Shown: piece after piece, positions 15,001-29,800 of the stretch
How the letters are laid out: each line of letters opens with the position of its first letter
Numbering within the stretch: position 1 is the first letter of the stretch
Origin: Sympetrum striolatum
Lineage: Eukaryota; Arthropoda; Insecta; Odonata; Libellulidae
Direction of reading: 5' to 3'
Assembly: GCA_947579665.1 (NCBI GenBank)
Contig: CANPUZ010000059.1
Coordinates: forward strand, 124,001 to 188,000
DNA: 64,000 nucleotides
Notes under the pieces: model-generated
Databases searched by the model: none
What the model was told of the DNA's origin: nothing
What the model saw: the letters and a program-made list of their open reading frames with translations, nothing else
Position numbers and translations under genes: made by a program

Positions 15001-17830
15001 TTATGTCGAAATTACCGAATAAAGGGACAAAAACGGATAATTTTAGCGAAATTTTAATTTTTTTCCTCTATTTACTCGATATTTTTCCTCATTTTATGAA
15101 GTAATTACCGAAAAAAGGGATGAAAACGGATAATTTTAGTGAAATTTCCATTTTTTTCTCTATTTACTCGTTTTTATCCTACTTTTATGGCGAAATTACC
15201 GAAAAAAGGGACGAAAACGGATAATTATAGCGAAACTTCTCTTTTTTACTCCGTTTACTCGTTTTTCTTCCTCATTTTATGACGAAATTACCGAAAAAAG
15301 GGACGAAAACGGATAATTTTAGCGAAATTTCTATTATTTCCTCAATTTACTCGTTTTCTTCATCATTTTATCGCGAAATTACCGAAAAAAGGGACGAAAA
15401 CGGATAATTTTAGCGATATTTTAAATTTTTTCCTCTATTTACTCGATTTTTTTCTTCATTTTATGACGAAATTACCGAAAAAAGGGACGAAAACGGATAA
15501 TTTTAGCGAAACTTCTCTTTTTTACTCTATTTACTCGTTTTTCTTCCTCATTTTATCACGAAATTACCGAAAAAAGGGACGAAAACGGATAATTTTATCG
15601 AAATTACTATTTTTTTCCTCTATTTGCTCGTTTTTTTTCTTCATTTTATCACGAAATTACCGAAAAAAGGGACGAAATCGGATAATTTTAGCGAAATTTC
15701 TATTTTTTCCTCTATTTACCCGTTTTTTCCTCATTTTATGACTAAATTACCGAAAAAAGGGCCGAAAACGGATAATTTTAGCGAAATTTCTATATTTTCC
15801 TTTATTTACTCCATTTTTTCTCATTTTATGACGAAATTACCGAAAAAAGGGTCGATATCGGATAATTTTAGCGAAATTTCTATTTTTTCCTCTATTTACT
15901 CGTCCTTTTTCCTCATTTTATGACGAAATAACCGAAAAAATGGCCGAAAACGGATAATTTTTAAGAAATTTCTATTGTTCCTCTATTTACTCGTTTTTTT
16001 TCCTCATTATATGACGAAATTACAGAAAAAAGGGCCGAAAACGGATAATTTTAGCGAAATTTTTATTTTTTTCCTCAATTTACTCGTTTATTTTCCTCAT
16101 TTTATAACAAAATTTCCGAAAAAAGGGACGAAAACGGATAATTTAAGCGAAATTTTTATTTTTCTCCTTCATTTGTTCTTTTTTTTTCATCATTTTATGA
16201 CGAAATTACCCAAAAAAGGGACGAAAACGGATAATTTTAGCGAAATTTCTATTTTTTTCCTCTATTTACTCGTTTTTTTTCCTCATTTTATGACGAAATT
16301 ACCAAAAAAAGGGACGATAACGGATAATTTTAGCGAAATTTGTATTTTTGTCCTCTATTTACTCGATTTTTTTCCTCATTTTACGACGAAATAACCGAAA
16401 AAAGGGACGAAAATGGATAATTTGAGCGAAATTTTTATTTTTTCCTCAATTTACTCGTTTTTTTTCCTCATTTTATAACGAGATTACCGAAAAAAGGAAC
16501 GAAAACGGATAATTTTAGCGAAATTTCTATTTTTTTCTCTATTTATTCGATTTTCCTCTATTTACTCGTTTTTTTTCCTCATTTTATGACGAAATTACCG
16601 AAAAAAGGGACGAAAACGGAGAATTTTAGCGAAATTTTTATTTTTTTCCTCAATTTACTAATTTTTCTTCATCATTTTATCACGAAATTACCGATAAAAT
16701 GGATGAAAACGGATAATTTTAGCGAAATTTTAATTTTTTTCATCTATTTACTCGATATTTTTCCTCATTTTATGACGTAATTACCGAAAAAAGGGATGAA
16801 AACGGATAATTTTTGCGAAATTTCTATTTTTTCCTCTATTTACCCGTTTTTTTCCACATTTTATGGCGAAATTACCGAAAAAAGGGACGCAAATGGATAA
16901 TTTTAGCGAAATTTTTATTTTTTCCTTAATTTACTCGTTTTTTTCCTCATTTTATGACGAAATTACCAAAAAAAGGAACGAAAACGGATAATTTTAGAGA
17001 AATTTCTATTTTTTTCTCTATTTATTCGATTTTCCTCTATTTACTCGTTTTTTTTCCTCATTTTATGACGAAATTACAGATAAAATGGACGAAAAGGGAT
17101 AATTTTAGCGAAATTTTTATTTTTTTCCTCAATTTACTCGTTTTTCTTCATCATTTTATCACGAAATTACCAAAAAAAGGGACGACAACGGATAATTTTA
17201 ACGAAATTTCTATTTTTTCCCTTTATTTACTCGATTTGTTTTCCTCATTTTATGTCGAAATTACCGAATAAAGGGACGAAAACGGATAATTATAGAGAAA
17301 TTTTTATTTTATTCCTCAATTTACTCGCTTTTTTTTCCTCAATTTTTGACGAAATTACCGAAAAAAGGGACGAAAACGGATAATTTTAGCGAAATTTTTA
17401 TTTTTTTCCTCAATTTACACGTTTTTCTTCTTCATTTTATCACGAAATTACCGAAGACAGGGACGAAAACGGATAATTTAAGCGATATTATTAATTTTTT
17501 TTCTCTATTTACTCGATTTTTTTCTTAATTTTATGACGAAATTACCGAAAAAAGGGACGAAAAAGGATAATTTTAGCTAAATTTCTATTTTTACCTCTAT
17601 TTACTCGTTTTTTTTTCCTCATTTTATGTCGAAATAACCGAAAAAAAGGAACGAAAACGGATAATTTTAGCGAAATAATTATTTTTTTCCTCAATTTACT
17701 CGTTTTTCTTCATCATTTTCTCACGAAATTACCGAAAAAAGGGACGATAACGGATAATTTTAGCGAAATTTCTATTTTTTCCTCAACTCGTTTTTTTTCC
17801 TCATTTAAGTCGAAATTACCGAATAAAGGG
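11799..17830 (+). repeat. Higher-order repeat, unit 3017 bp, two tandem copies
   Basis: Markers at 11799, 12446, 12607, 12994, 13938 and 14330 recur at 14816, 15463, 15624, 16011, 16954 and 17346, offsets 3016-3017. Differences are few; one is GGGACGAAAACGG in the first unit against GGGCCGAAAACGG in the second, near 12740 and 15757. The junction is near 14800. Such high identity over 3 kb implies recent duplication or ongoing homogenisation. Confidence 0.85.
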
Positions 17831-20800
17831 ACGAAAACGGATATTTTAGCGAAATTTTTATTTTTTTCCTCAATTTCCTCGTTTTTCTTCTTCATTTTAT
17901 CACGAAATTACCGAAGACAGGGATGAAAACGGATAATTTTAGCGAAATTTTTATTTTTTTCCTCAATTTACTCGTTTATTTTCCTCATTTTATAACAAAA
18001 TTTCCGAAAAAAGGGACGAAAACGGATAATTTAAGCGAAATTTTTATTTTTCTCCTTCATTTGTTCTTTTTTTTTTCATCATTTTATGACGAAATTACCG
18101 AAAAAAGGGACGAAAACGGATAATTTTAGCGAAATTTCTATTTTTTTCCTCTATTTACTCGTTGTTTTTCCTCATTTTATGACGAAATTACCGAAAAAAG
18201 GGACGATAACGGATAATTTTAGCGAAATTTGTATTTTTGTCCTCTATTTACTCTATTTTTTTCCTCATTTTACGACGAAATAACCGAAAAAAGGGACGAA
18301 AATGGATAATTTGAGCGAAAATTTTATTTTTTCCTCAATTTACTCGTTTTTTTTCCTCATTTTATGACGAGATTACCGAAAAAAGGAACGAAAACGGATA
18401 ATTTTAGCGAAATTTCTATTTTTTTCTCTATTTATTCGATTTTCCTCTATTTACTCGTTTTTTTTCCTCATTTTATGACGAAATTACCGAAAAAAGGGAC
18501 GAAAACGGATAATTTTAGCGAAATTTCTATATTTTCCTCAATTTGCTCGTTTTTTTTCCTCATTTTATGACGAAATTACCGATAAAATGGATGAAAACGG
18601 ATAATTTTAGCGAAATTTTTATTTTTTTCCTCAATTTACTCGTTTTTCTTCATCATTTTATCACGAAATTAACAAAAAAAGGGACGACAACGGATAATTT
18701 TAACGAAATTTCTATTTTTTTCCTTTATTTACTCGATTTTTTTTCCACATTTTATGTCGAAATTACCGAATAAAGGGACAAAAACGGATAATTTTAGCGA
18801 AATTTTAATTTTTTTCCTCTATTTACTCGATATTTTTCCTCATTTTATGAAGTAATTACCGAAAAAAGGGATGAAAACGGATAATTTTAGTGAAATTTCC
18901 ATTTTTTTCTCTATTTACTCGTTTTTATCCTACTTTTATGGCGAAATTACCGAAAAAAGGGACGAAAACGGATAATTATAGCGAAACTTCTCTTCTTTAC
19001 TCTGTTTACTCGTTTTTCTTCCTCATTTTATGACGAAATTACCGAAAAAAGGGACGAAAACGGATAATTTTAGCGAAATTTCTATTATTTCCTCAATTTA
19101 CTCGTTTTCTTCATCATTTTATCGCGAAATTACCGAAAAAAGGGACGAAAACGGATAATTTTAGCGATATTTTTAATTTTTTCCTCTATTTACTCGATTT
19201 TTTTCTTCATTTTATGACAAAATTACCGAAAAAAGGGACGAAAACGGATAATTTTAGCGAAACTTCTCTTTTTTACTCTATTTACTCGTTTTTCTTCCTC
19301 ATTTTATCACGAAATTACCGAAAAAAGGGACGAAAACGGATAATTTTATCGAAATTACTATTTTTTTCCTCTATTTGCTCGTTTTTTTTCTTCATTTTAT
19401 CACGAAATTACCGAAAAAAGGGACGAAATCGGATAATTTTAGCGAAATTTCTATTTTTTCCTCTATTTACCCGTTTTTTCCTCATTTTATGACTAAATTA
19501 CCGAAAAAAGGGCCGAAAACGGATAATTTTAGCGAAATTTCTATATTTTCCTTTATTTACTCCATTTTTTCTCATTTTATGACGAAATTACCGAAAAAAG
19601 GGTCGATATCGGATAATTTTAGCGAAATTTCTATTTTTTCCTCTATTTACTCGTCCTTTTTCCTCATTTTATGACGAAATAACCGAAAAAATGGCCGAAA
19701 ACGGATAATTTTCGAGAAATTTCTATTGTTCCTCTATTTACTCGTTTTTTTTCCTCATTATATGACGAAATTACAGAAAAAAGGGCCGAAAACGGATAAA
19801 TTTAGCATAATTTTTATTTTTTTTTCCTCTATTTACTCGTTTTTTTTCCTCATTTTATGACGATTTTACCAAAAAAGGGACGAAAACGGATAATTTTAGC
19901 GAAATTTCTATTTTTTCCTCTATTAACTCGTTTTTTCCTTATCTTATGACGAAATTACCGAAGAAAGGGACGAAAACGGATAATTTTAGCGAAATTTTTA
20001 TTTTTTCCTCAATTTACTCGTTTTTTTTCCTCATTTTATGAAGAAATCACTGAAAAAAGGGACGAAAAAGTATAATTTTAGCGAAATTTTTATTTTTCTT
20101 CCTCAATTTACTCGTTTTTTTCATCATTTTATGACGAAATTACCGTTAAAAGGGACGAAAACGGAGAATTTTAGCGAAATTTTTATTTTTTTCCTTAATT
20201 TACTAATTTTTCTTCATCATTTTGTCACGAAATTACCGAAAAAAGGGACAAAAACGGATAATTTTAGCGAAATTTCCATTTTTTTCCTCCATTTGCTCGT
20301 TTTTTTTCTTCATTTTATGACGAAATTACCGTAAAAAGGGACGAAAACGGAGAATTTTAGCGAAATTTTTATTTTTTTCCTCAATTTACTAATTTTTCTT
20401 CATCATTTTATCACGAAATTACCGAAAAAAGGGACGAAAACGGATAATTTTAACGAAATTTCTATTTTTTTCTTCTATTTACTCGTTTTTTTCCTCATTT
20501 CATGACGAAATTACCGAAACAATGGACGGAAACGGATAATTTTAGCGAAATTTTTATTTTTTTCCTCAATTTACTAGTTTTCCTTCATCATTTTATCAGG
20601 AAATTACCGTAAAAATGGACGAAAACGGTAAATTTTAGCGAAATTTTTAATTTTTTCCTCTATTTACTCGATTATTTTCCTCATTTTATGACGTAATTAC
20701 CAAAAAAAATAATGATGAAAACAGATAATTTTAGCGAAATATCTATTTTTCCTCTATTTACTCTTTTTTTTCCTCATTTTATGACGAAATTACAGAAAAA

Positions 20801-23800
20801 AGGAACGAAAACGGTTAATTTTAGCGAAATTTCTATTTTTTCCTCTATTTACCCGTTTTTTTCCTCATTTTCTGACTAAATTACCGAAAAAAGGGCCGAA
20901 AACGGATAATTTTTGCGAAATTTCTATATTTTCCTTTATTTACTCCATTTTTTCTCATTTTATGACGAAATTACCGAAAAAAGGGTCGATATCGGATAAT
21001 TTTAGCGAAATTTCTATTTTTTCCTCTATTTACTCGTCCTTTTACCACATTTTATGACGAAATTACCGAAAAAATGGCTGAAAACGGATAATTTTCGCAA
21101 AATTTCTATTTTTTCCTCTATTTACTTCTTTTTTTTCCTCATTATATGACGAAATTACAGAAAAAAGGGCCGAAAACGGATAATTTTAGCGAAATTTTTT
21201 TTTTTTTTCCACTATTTACTCGTTTTTTTTCCTCATTTTATGACGATTTTACCAAAAAAAGGGACGAAAACGGATAATTTTACCGAAATTTCTATTTTTT
21301 TCCTCAAATTTACTCGTTTTTTCCTCATTTTATGACGGAATTACCGAAAAAAGGGACGAAAACGGATAATTTTAGCGAAATTTCTATTTTTTCCACTATT
21401 TACTCGTTGTCTTTCCTCATTTTATATCGAAATTACCGAAAAAAGGGTCGAAAGCGGATAATTTTATCGAAATTTGTATTTTTTTCCTCTATTTACTATT
21501 TTTTCTTCATCATTTTATCACGAAATTACCGAAAAAAGGAACGAAAACGGATAATTTTAGAGAAATTTCTATTTTTTTCTCTATTTATTCGATTTTCCTC
21601 TATTTACTCGTTTTTTTTCCTCATTTTATGACGAAATTACAGATAAAATGGACGAAAAGGGATAATTTTAGCGAAATTTTTATTTTTTTCCTCAATTTAC
21701 TAATTTTTCTTCATCATTTTATCACGAAATTACCGATAAAATGGATGAAAACGGATAATTTTAGCGAAATTTTAATTTTTTTCATCTATTTACTCGATAT
21801 TTTTCCTCATTTTATGACGTAATTACCGAAAAAAGGGATGAAAACGGATAATTTTTGCGAAATTTCTATTTTTTCCTCTATTTACCCGTTTTTTTCCACA
21901 TTTTATGGCGAAATTACCGAAAAAAGGGACGAAAATGGATAATTTTAGCGAAATTTTTATTTTTTCCTCAATTTACTCGTTTTTTTTCCTCATTTTATGA
22001 CGAAATTACCAAAAAAAGGAACGAAAACGGATAATTTTAGAGAAATTTCTATTTTTTTCTCTATTTATTCGATTTTCCTCTATTTACTCGTTTTTTTTCC
22101 TCATTTTATGACGAAATTACAGATAAAATGGACGAAAAGGGATAATTTTAGCGAAATTTTTATTTTTTTCCTCAATTTACTCGTTTTTCTTCATCATTTT
22201 ATCACGAAATTACCAAAAAAAGGGACGACAACGGATAATTTTAACGAAATTTCTATTTTTTTCCTTTATTTACTCGATTTGTTTTCCTCATTTTATGTCG
22301 AAATTACCGAATAAAGGGACGAAAACGGATAATTATAGAGAAATTTTTATTTTATTCCTCAATTTACTCGCTTTTTTTTCCTCAATTTTTGACGAAATTA
22401 CCGAAAAAAGGGACGAAAACGGATAATTTTAGCGAAATTTTTATTTTTTTCCTCAATTTACACGTTTTTCTTCTTCATTTTATCACGAAATTACCGAAGA
22501 CAGGGACGAAAACGGATAATTTAAGCGATATTTTTAATTTTTTTTCTCTATTTACTCGATTTTTTTCTTAATTTTATGACGAAATTACCGAAAAAAGGGA
22601 CGAAAACGGATAATTTTAGCTAAATTTCTATTTTTACCTCTATTTACTCGTTTTTTTTTCCTCATTTTATGTCGAAATAACCGAAAAAAAGGAACGAAAA
22701 CGGATAATTTTAGCGAAATAATTATTTTTTTCCTCAATTTACTCGTTTTTCTTCATCATTTTCTCACGAAATTACCGAAAAAAGGGACGATAACGGATAA
22801 TTTTAGCGAAATTTCTATTTTTTCCTCAACTCGTTTTTTTTCCTCATTTAAGTCGAAATTACCGAATAAAGGGACGAAAACGGATATTTTAGCGAAATTT
22901 TTATTTTTTTCCTCAATTTCCTCGTTTTTCTTCTTCATTTTATCACGAAATTACCGAAGACAGGGATGAAAACGGATAATTTTAGCGAAATTTTTATTTT
23001 TTTCCTCAATTTACTCGTTTATTTTCCTCATTTTATAACAAAATTTCCGAAAAAAGGGACGAAAACGGATAATTTAAGCGAAATTTTTATTTTTCTCCTT
23101 CATTTGTTCTTTTTTTTTTCATCATTTTATGACGAAATTACCGAAAAAAGGGACGAAAACGGATAATTTTAGCGAAATTTCTATTTTTTTCCTCTATTTA
23201 CTCGTTGTTTTTCCTCATTTTATGACGAAATTACCGAAAAAAGGGACGATAACGGATAATTTTAGCGAAATTTGTATTTTTGTCCTCTATTTACTCTATT
23301 TTTTTCCTCATTTTACGACGAAATAACCGAAAAAAGGGACGAAAATGGATAATTTGAGCGAAAATTTTATTTTTTCCTCAATTTACTCGTTTTTCCTCTA
23401 TTTACTCGTTTTTTTTTCCTCATTTTATGACGAAATTACCGAAAAAAGGGACGAAAACGGATAATTTTAGCGAAATTTCTATATTTTCCTCAATTTGCTC
23501 GTTTTTTTTCCTCATTTTATGACGAAATTACCGATAAAATGGATGAAAACGGATAATTTTAGCGAAATTTTTATTTTTTTCCGCAATTTACTCGTTTTTC
23601 TTCATCATTTTATCACGAAATTAACAAAAAAAGGGACGACAACGGATAATTTTAACGAAATTTCTATTTTTTTCCTTTATTTACTCGATTTTTTTTCCAC
23701 ATTTTATGTCGAAATTACCGAATAAAGGGACAAAAACGGATAATTTTAGCGAAATTTTAATTTTTTTCCTCTATTTACTCGATATTTTTCCTCATTTTAT

Positions 23801-26500
23801 GAAGTAATTACCGAAAAAAGGGATGAAAACGGATAATTTTAGTGAAATTTCCATTTTTTTCTCTATTTACTCGTTTTTATCCTACTTTTATGGCGAAATT
23901 ACCGAAAAAAGGGACGAAAACGGATAATTATAGCGAAACTTCTCTTCTTTACTCTGTTTACTCGTTTTTCTTCCTCATTTTATGACGAAATTACCGAAAA
24001 AAGGGACGAAAACGGATAATTTTAGCGAAATTTCTATTATTTCCTCAATTTACTCGTTTTCTTCATCATTTTATCGCGAAATTACCGAAAAAAGGGACGA
24101 AAACGGATAATTTTAGCGATATTTTTAATTTTTTCCTCTATTTACTCGATTTTTTTCTTCATTTTATGACAAAATTACCGAAAAAAGGGACGAAAACGGA
24201 TAATTTTAGCGAAACTTCTCTTTTTTACTCTATTTACTCGTTTTTCTTCCTCATTTTATCACGAAATTACCGAAAAAAGGGACGAAAACGGATAATTTTA
24301 TCGAAATTACTATTTTTTTCCTCTATTTGCTCGTTTTTTTTCTTCATTTTATCACGAAATTACCGAAAAAAGGGACGAAATCGGATAATTTTAGCGAAAT
24401 TTCTATTTTTTCCTCTATTTACCCGTTTTTTCCTCATTTTATGACTAAATTACCGAAAAAAGGGCCGAAAACGGATAATTTTAGCGAAATTTCTATATTT
24501 TCCTTTATTTACTCCATTTTTTCTCATTTTATGACGAAATTACCGAAAAAAGGGTCGATATCGGATAATTTTAGCGAAATTTCTATTTTTTCCTCTATTT
24601 ACTCGTCCTTTTTCTTCATTTTATGACGAAATAACCGAAAAAATGGCCGAAAACGGATAATTTTCGAGAAATTTCTATTGTTCCTCTATTTACTCGTTTT
24701 TTTTCCTCATTATATGACGAAATTACAGAAAAAAGGGCCGAAAACGGATAAATTTAGCATAATTTTTATTTTTTTTTCCTCTATTTACTCGTTTTTTTTC
24801 CTCATTTTATGACGATTTTACCAAAAAAAGGGACGAAAACGGATAATTTTAGCGAAATTTCTATTTTTTCCTCTATTAACTCGTTTTTTCCTTATCTTAT
24901 GACGAAATTACCGAAGAAAGGGACGAAAACGGATAATTTTAGCGAAATTTTTATTTTTTCCTCAATTTACTCGTTTTTTTTCCTCATTTTATGAAGAAAT
25001 CACTGAAAAAAGGGACGAAAAAGTATAATTTTAGCGAAATTTTTATTTTTCTTCCTCAATTTACTCGTTTTTTTCATCATTTTATGACGAAATTACCGTT
25101 AAAAGGGACGAAAACGGAGAATTTTAGCGAAATTTTTATTTTTTTCCTTAATTTACTAATTTTTCTTCATCATTTTGTCACGAAATTACCGAAAAAAGGG
25201 ACAAAAACGGATAATTTTAGCGAAATTTCCATTTTTTTCCTCCATTTGCTCGTTTTTTTTCTTCATTTTATGACGAAATTACCGTAAAAAGGGACGAAAA
25301 CGGAGAATTTTAGCGAAATTTTTATTTTTTTCCTCAATTTACTAATTTTTCTTCATCATTTTATCACGAAATTACCGAAAAAAGGGACGAAAACGGATAA
25401 TTTTAACGAAATTTCTATTTTTTTCTTCTATTTACTCGTTTTTTTCCTCATTTCATGACGAAATTACCGAAACAATGGACGGAAACGGATAATTTTAGCG
25501 AAATTTTTATTTTTTTCCTCAATTTACTAGTTTTCCTTCATCATTTTATCAGGAAATTACCGTAAAAATGGACGAAAACGGTAAATTTTAGCGAAATTTT
25601 TAATTTTTTCCTCTATTTACTCGATTATTTTCCTCATTTTATGACGTAATTACCAAAAAAAATAATGATGAAAACAGATAATTTTAGCGAAATATCTATT
25701 TTTCCTCTATTTACTCTTTTTTTTCCTCATTTTATGACGAAATTACAGAAAAAAGGAACGAAAACGGTTAATTTTAGCGAAATTTCTATTTTTTCCTCTA
25801 TTTACCCGTTTTTTTTCCTCATTTTCTGACTAAATTACCGAAAAAAGGGCCGAAAACGGATAATTTTTGCGAAATTTCTATATTTTCCTTTATTTACTCC
25901 ATTTTTTCTCATTTTATGACGAAATTACCGAAAAAAGGGTCGATATCGGATAATTTTAGCGAAATTTCTATTTTTTCCTCTATTTACTCGTCCTTTTACC
26001 ACATTTTATGACGAAATTACCGAAAAAATGGCTGAAAACGGATAATTTTCGCAAAATTTCTATTTTTTCCTCTATTTACTTCTTTTTTTTCCTCATTATA
26101 TGACGAAATTACAGAAAAAAGGGCCGAAAACGGATAATTTAGCGAAATTTTTTTTTTTTTTCCACTATTTACTCGTTTTTTTTCCTCATTTTATGACGAT
26201 TTTACCAAAAAAAGGGACGAAAACGGATAATTTTACCGAAATTTCTATTTTTTTCCTCAAATTTACTCGTTTTTTTCCTCATTTTATGACGGAATTACCG
26301 AAAAAAGGGACGAAAACGGATAATTTTAGCGAAATTTCTATTTTTTCCACTATTTACTCGTTGTCTTTCCTCATTTTATATCGAAATTACCGAAAAAAGG
26401 GTCGAAAGCGGATAATTTTATCGAAATTTGTATTTTTTTCCTCTATTTACTATTTTTTCTTCATCATTTTATCACGAAATTACCGAAAAAAGGGACGAAA
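16630..26500 (+). repeat. Higher-order repeat, unit about 5.0 kb, two tandem copies
   Basis: Markers at 16954, 17346, 17923 and 18086 recur at 21997, 22389, 22966 and 23129, all with offset 5043. From 18543 onward the offset is 4952-4954 (18543 to 23495, 19214 to 24166, 20038 to 24991, 21332 to 26286). The second unit is therefore shorter by one monomer of 91 bp, lost near 23390. The junction between the units lies near 21540-21680. Confidence 0.85.
23375..23425 (+). other. Single-monomer deletion junction
   Basis: In the first 5-kb unit, 18340-18460 runs from a T-rich monomer end through a complete GACGAGATTACCG copy to CTCTATTTACTCG. In the second unit the corresponding place reads TTTACTCGTTTTTCCTCTAT and then TTACTCG, joining the two similar ends directly. 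The loss is 91 bp, and the junction lies inside sequence shared by the two ends, as expected for slippage or unequal exchange between adjacent copies. Confidence 0.8.
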
Positions 26501-29500
26501 ACGGATAATTTTAGCGAAATTTTTATTTTTTTTCCTCAATTTACTCGTTTTTCTTCATCATTTTATCACGAAATTACCGAAAAAAGGGACGATAACGGAT
26601 ACTTCTAGCGAAATTTCTATTTTTTCCTCAACTCGTTTTTTTTCCTCATTTTATGTCGAAATTACCGAAAAAAACGGACGAAAACGGATAATTTTAACGA
26701 AATTTAATTTTTTTCCTCTATTTACTCGCTTTCTTCCTCATTTTATGACGAAATTACGAAAAAAGGGACTAAAACGGATAATTTTAGCGAAATTTCTATT
26801 TTTTTACTCTATATGCTCGATTTTTTCTTCATTTTATGACGAAATTACCGGAAAAAGGGACGAAAACGGATAATTTTAGCGAAATTTTTATTTTTTTTCT
26901 CAATTTACTCGTTTTTCTTCATCATTTTATCACGAAATTATCGAAAAAAGGGACGAAAACGGATAATTTTAACGAAATTTCTATTATTTTCCTCTATGTA
27001 CTCGATTTTTTTCCACATTTTATGACGAAATTACCGAATAAAGGGACGAAAACGGATATTTTAGCGAAATTTTTATTTTTTTCCTCAATTTACTATTTTT
27101 TCTTCATCATTTTATCAGGAAATTACCGTAAAAATGGACGAAAACGGTAAATTTTAGCGAAATTTTTAATTTTTTCCTCTATTTACTCGATTATTTTCCT
27201 CATTTTATGACGTAATTACCAAAAAAAATAATGATGAAAACAGATAATTTTAGCGAAATATCTATTTTTTCCTCTATTTACTCTTTTTTTTCCTCATTTT
27301 ATGACGAAATTACCGAAAAAAGGAACGAAAACGGATAATTTTAGCGAAATTTCTATTTTTTCTCTATTTACCCGTTTTTTTCCTCATTTTCTGACTAAAT
27401 TACCGAAAAAAGGGCCGAAAACTGATAATTTTTGCGAAATTTCTATATTTTCCTTTATTTACTCCATTTTTTCTCATTTTATGACGAAATTACCGAAAAA
27501 AGGGTCGATATCGGATAATTTTAGCGAAATTTCTATTTTTTCCTCTATTTACTCGTCCTTTTACCACATTTTATGACGAAATTACCGAAAAAATGGCTGA
27601 AAACGGATAATTTTCGCGAAATTTCTATTTTTTCCTCTATTTACTCCTTTTTTTTTCCTCATTATATGACGAAATTACAGAAAAAAGGGCCGAAAACGGA
27701 TAATTTTAGCGAAATTTCTATTTTTTCCTCTATTAACTCGTTTTTTTCCTTATCTTATGACGAAATTACCGAAGAAAGGGACGAAAACGGATAATTTTAG
27801 CGAAATTTTTATTTTTTCCTCAATTTACTCGTTTTTTTTCCTCATTTTATGAAGAAATCACTGAAAAAAGGGACGAAAAAGTATAATTTTAGCGAAATTT
27901 TTATTTTTCTTCCTCAATTTACTCGTTTTTTTCATCATTTTATGACGAAATTACCGTTAAAAGGGACGAAAACGGAGAATTTTAGCGAAATTTTTATTTT
28001 TTTCCTTAATTTACTAATTTTTCTTCATCATTTTGTCACGAAATTACCGAAAAAAGGGACAAAAACGGATAATTTTAGCGAAATTTCCATTTTTTTCCTC
28101 CATTTGCTCGTTTTTTTTCTTCATTTTATGACGAAATTACCGTAAAAAGGGACGAAAACGGAGAATTTTAGCGAAATTTTTATTTTTTTCCTCAATTTAC
28201 TAATTTTTCTTCATCATTTTATCACGAAATTACCGAAAAAAGGGACGAAAACGGATAATTTTAACGAAATTTCTATTTTTTTCTTCTATTTACTCGTTTT
28301 TTTCCTCATTTCATGACGAAATTACCGAAACAATGGACGGAAACGGATAATTTTAGCGAAATGTTTATTTTTTTCCTCAATTTACTAGTTTTCCTTCATC
28401 ATTTTATCAGGAAATTACCGTAAAAATGGACGAAAACGGTAAATTTTAGCGAAATTTTTAATTTTTTCCTCTATTTACTCGATTATTTTCCTCATTTTAT
28501 GACGTAATTACCAAAAAAAATAATGATGAAAACAGATAATTTTAGCGAAATATCTATTTTTTCCTCTATTTACTCTTTTTTTTCCTCATTTTATGACGAA
28601 ATTACCGAAAAAAGGAACGAAAACGGATAATTTTAGCGAAATTTCTATTTTTTCCTCTATTTACCCGTTTTTTTCCTCATTTTCTGACTAAATTACCGAA
28701 AAAAGGGCCGAAAACGGATAATTTTTGCGAAATTTCTATATTTTCCTTTATTTACTCCATTTTTTCTCATTTTATGACGAAATTACCGAAAAAAGGGTCG
28801 ATATCGGATAATTTTAGCGAAATTTCTATTTTTTCCTCTATTTACTCGTCCTTTTACCACATTTTATGACGAAATTACCGAAAAAATGGCTGAAAACGGA
28901 TAATTTTCGCGAAATTTCTATTTTTTCCTCTATTTACTTCTTTTTTTTCCTCATTATATGACGAAATTACAGAAAAAAGGGCCGAAAACGGATAATTTTA
29001 GCGAAATTTTTATTTTTTTTTCCACTATTTACTCGTTTTTTTTCCTCATTTTATGACGATTTTACCAAAAAAAGGGACGAAAACGGATAATTTTACCGAA
29101 ATTTCTATTTTTTTCCTCAAATTTACTCGTTTTTTCCTCATTTTATGACGGAATTACCGAAAAAAGGGACGAAAACGGATAATTTTAGCGAAATTTCTAT
29201 TTTTTCCACTATTTACTCGTTGTCTTTCCTCATTTTATATCGAAATTACCAAAAAAAGGGTCGAAAGCGGATAATTTTGTCGAAATTTGTATTTTTTTCC
29301 TCTATTTACTATTTTTTCTTCATCATTTTATCACGAAATTACCGAAAAAAGGGACGAAAACGGATAATTTTAGCGAAATTTTTATTTTTTTTCCTCAATT
29401 TACTCGTTTTTCTTCATCATTTTATCACGAAATTACCGAAAAAAGGGACGATAACGGATACTTCTAGCGAAATTTCTATTTTTTCCTCAACTCGTTTTTT

Positions 29501-29800
29501 TTCCTCATTTTATGTCGAAATTACCGAAAAAACGGACGAAAACGGATAATTGTAACGAAATTTTATTTTTTTCCTCTATTTACTCGCTTTTTTCCTCATT
29601 TTATGACGAAATTACGAAAAAAGGGACTAAAACGGATAATTTTAGCGAAATTTCTATTTTTTTCCTCTATATGCTCGATTTTTTCTTCATTTTATGACGA
29701 AATTACCGGAAAAAGGGACGAAAACGGATAATTTTAGCGAAATTTTTATTTTTTTTCTCAATTTACTCGTTTTTCTTCATAATTTTATCACGAAATTATC
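24800..29800 (+). repeat. Higher-order repeat, unit about 2858 bp, two copies
   Basis: Markers at 24991, 26286 and 26836 recur at 27849, 29145 and 29694, offsets 2858-2859. The longest open frame in the satellite (26100-26873, 257 codons) lies here. Its counterpart in the next unit is broken at several points by small indels, which argues against coding function. Confidence 0.8.

Noticed and set aside
17713..17895. Minus-strand 60-codon frame, repeated at 22756-22938
   Set aside because: It is antisense to ordinary satellite monomers. The second copy is there only because of the 5-kb duplication.
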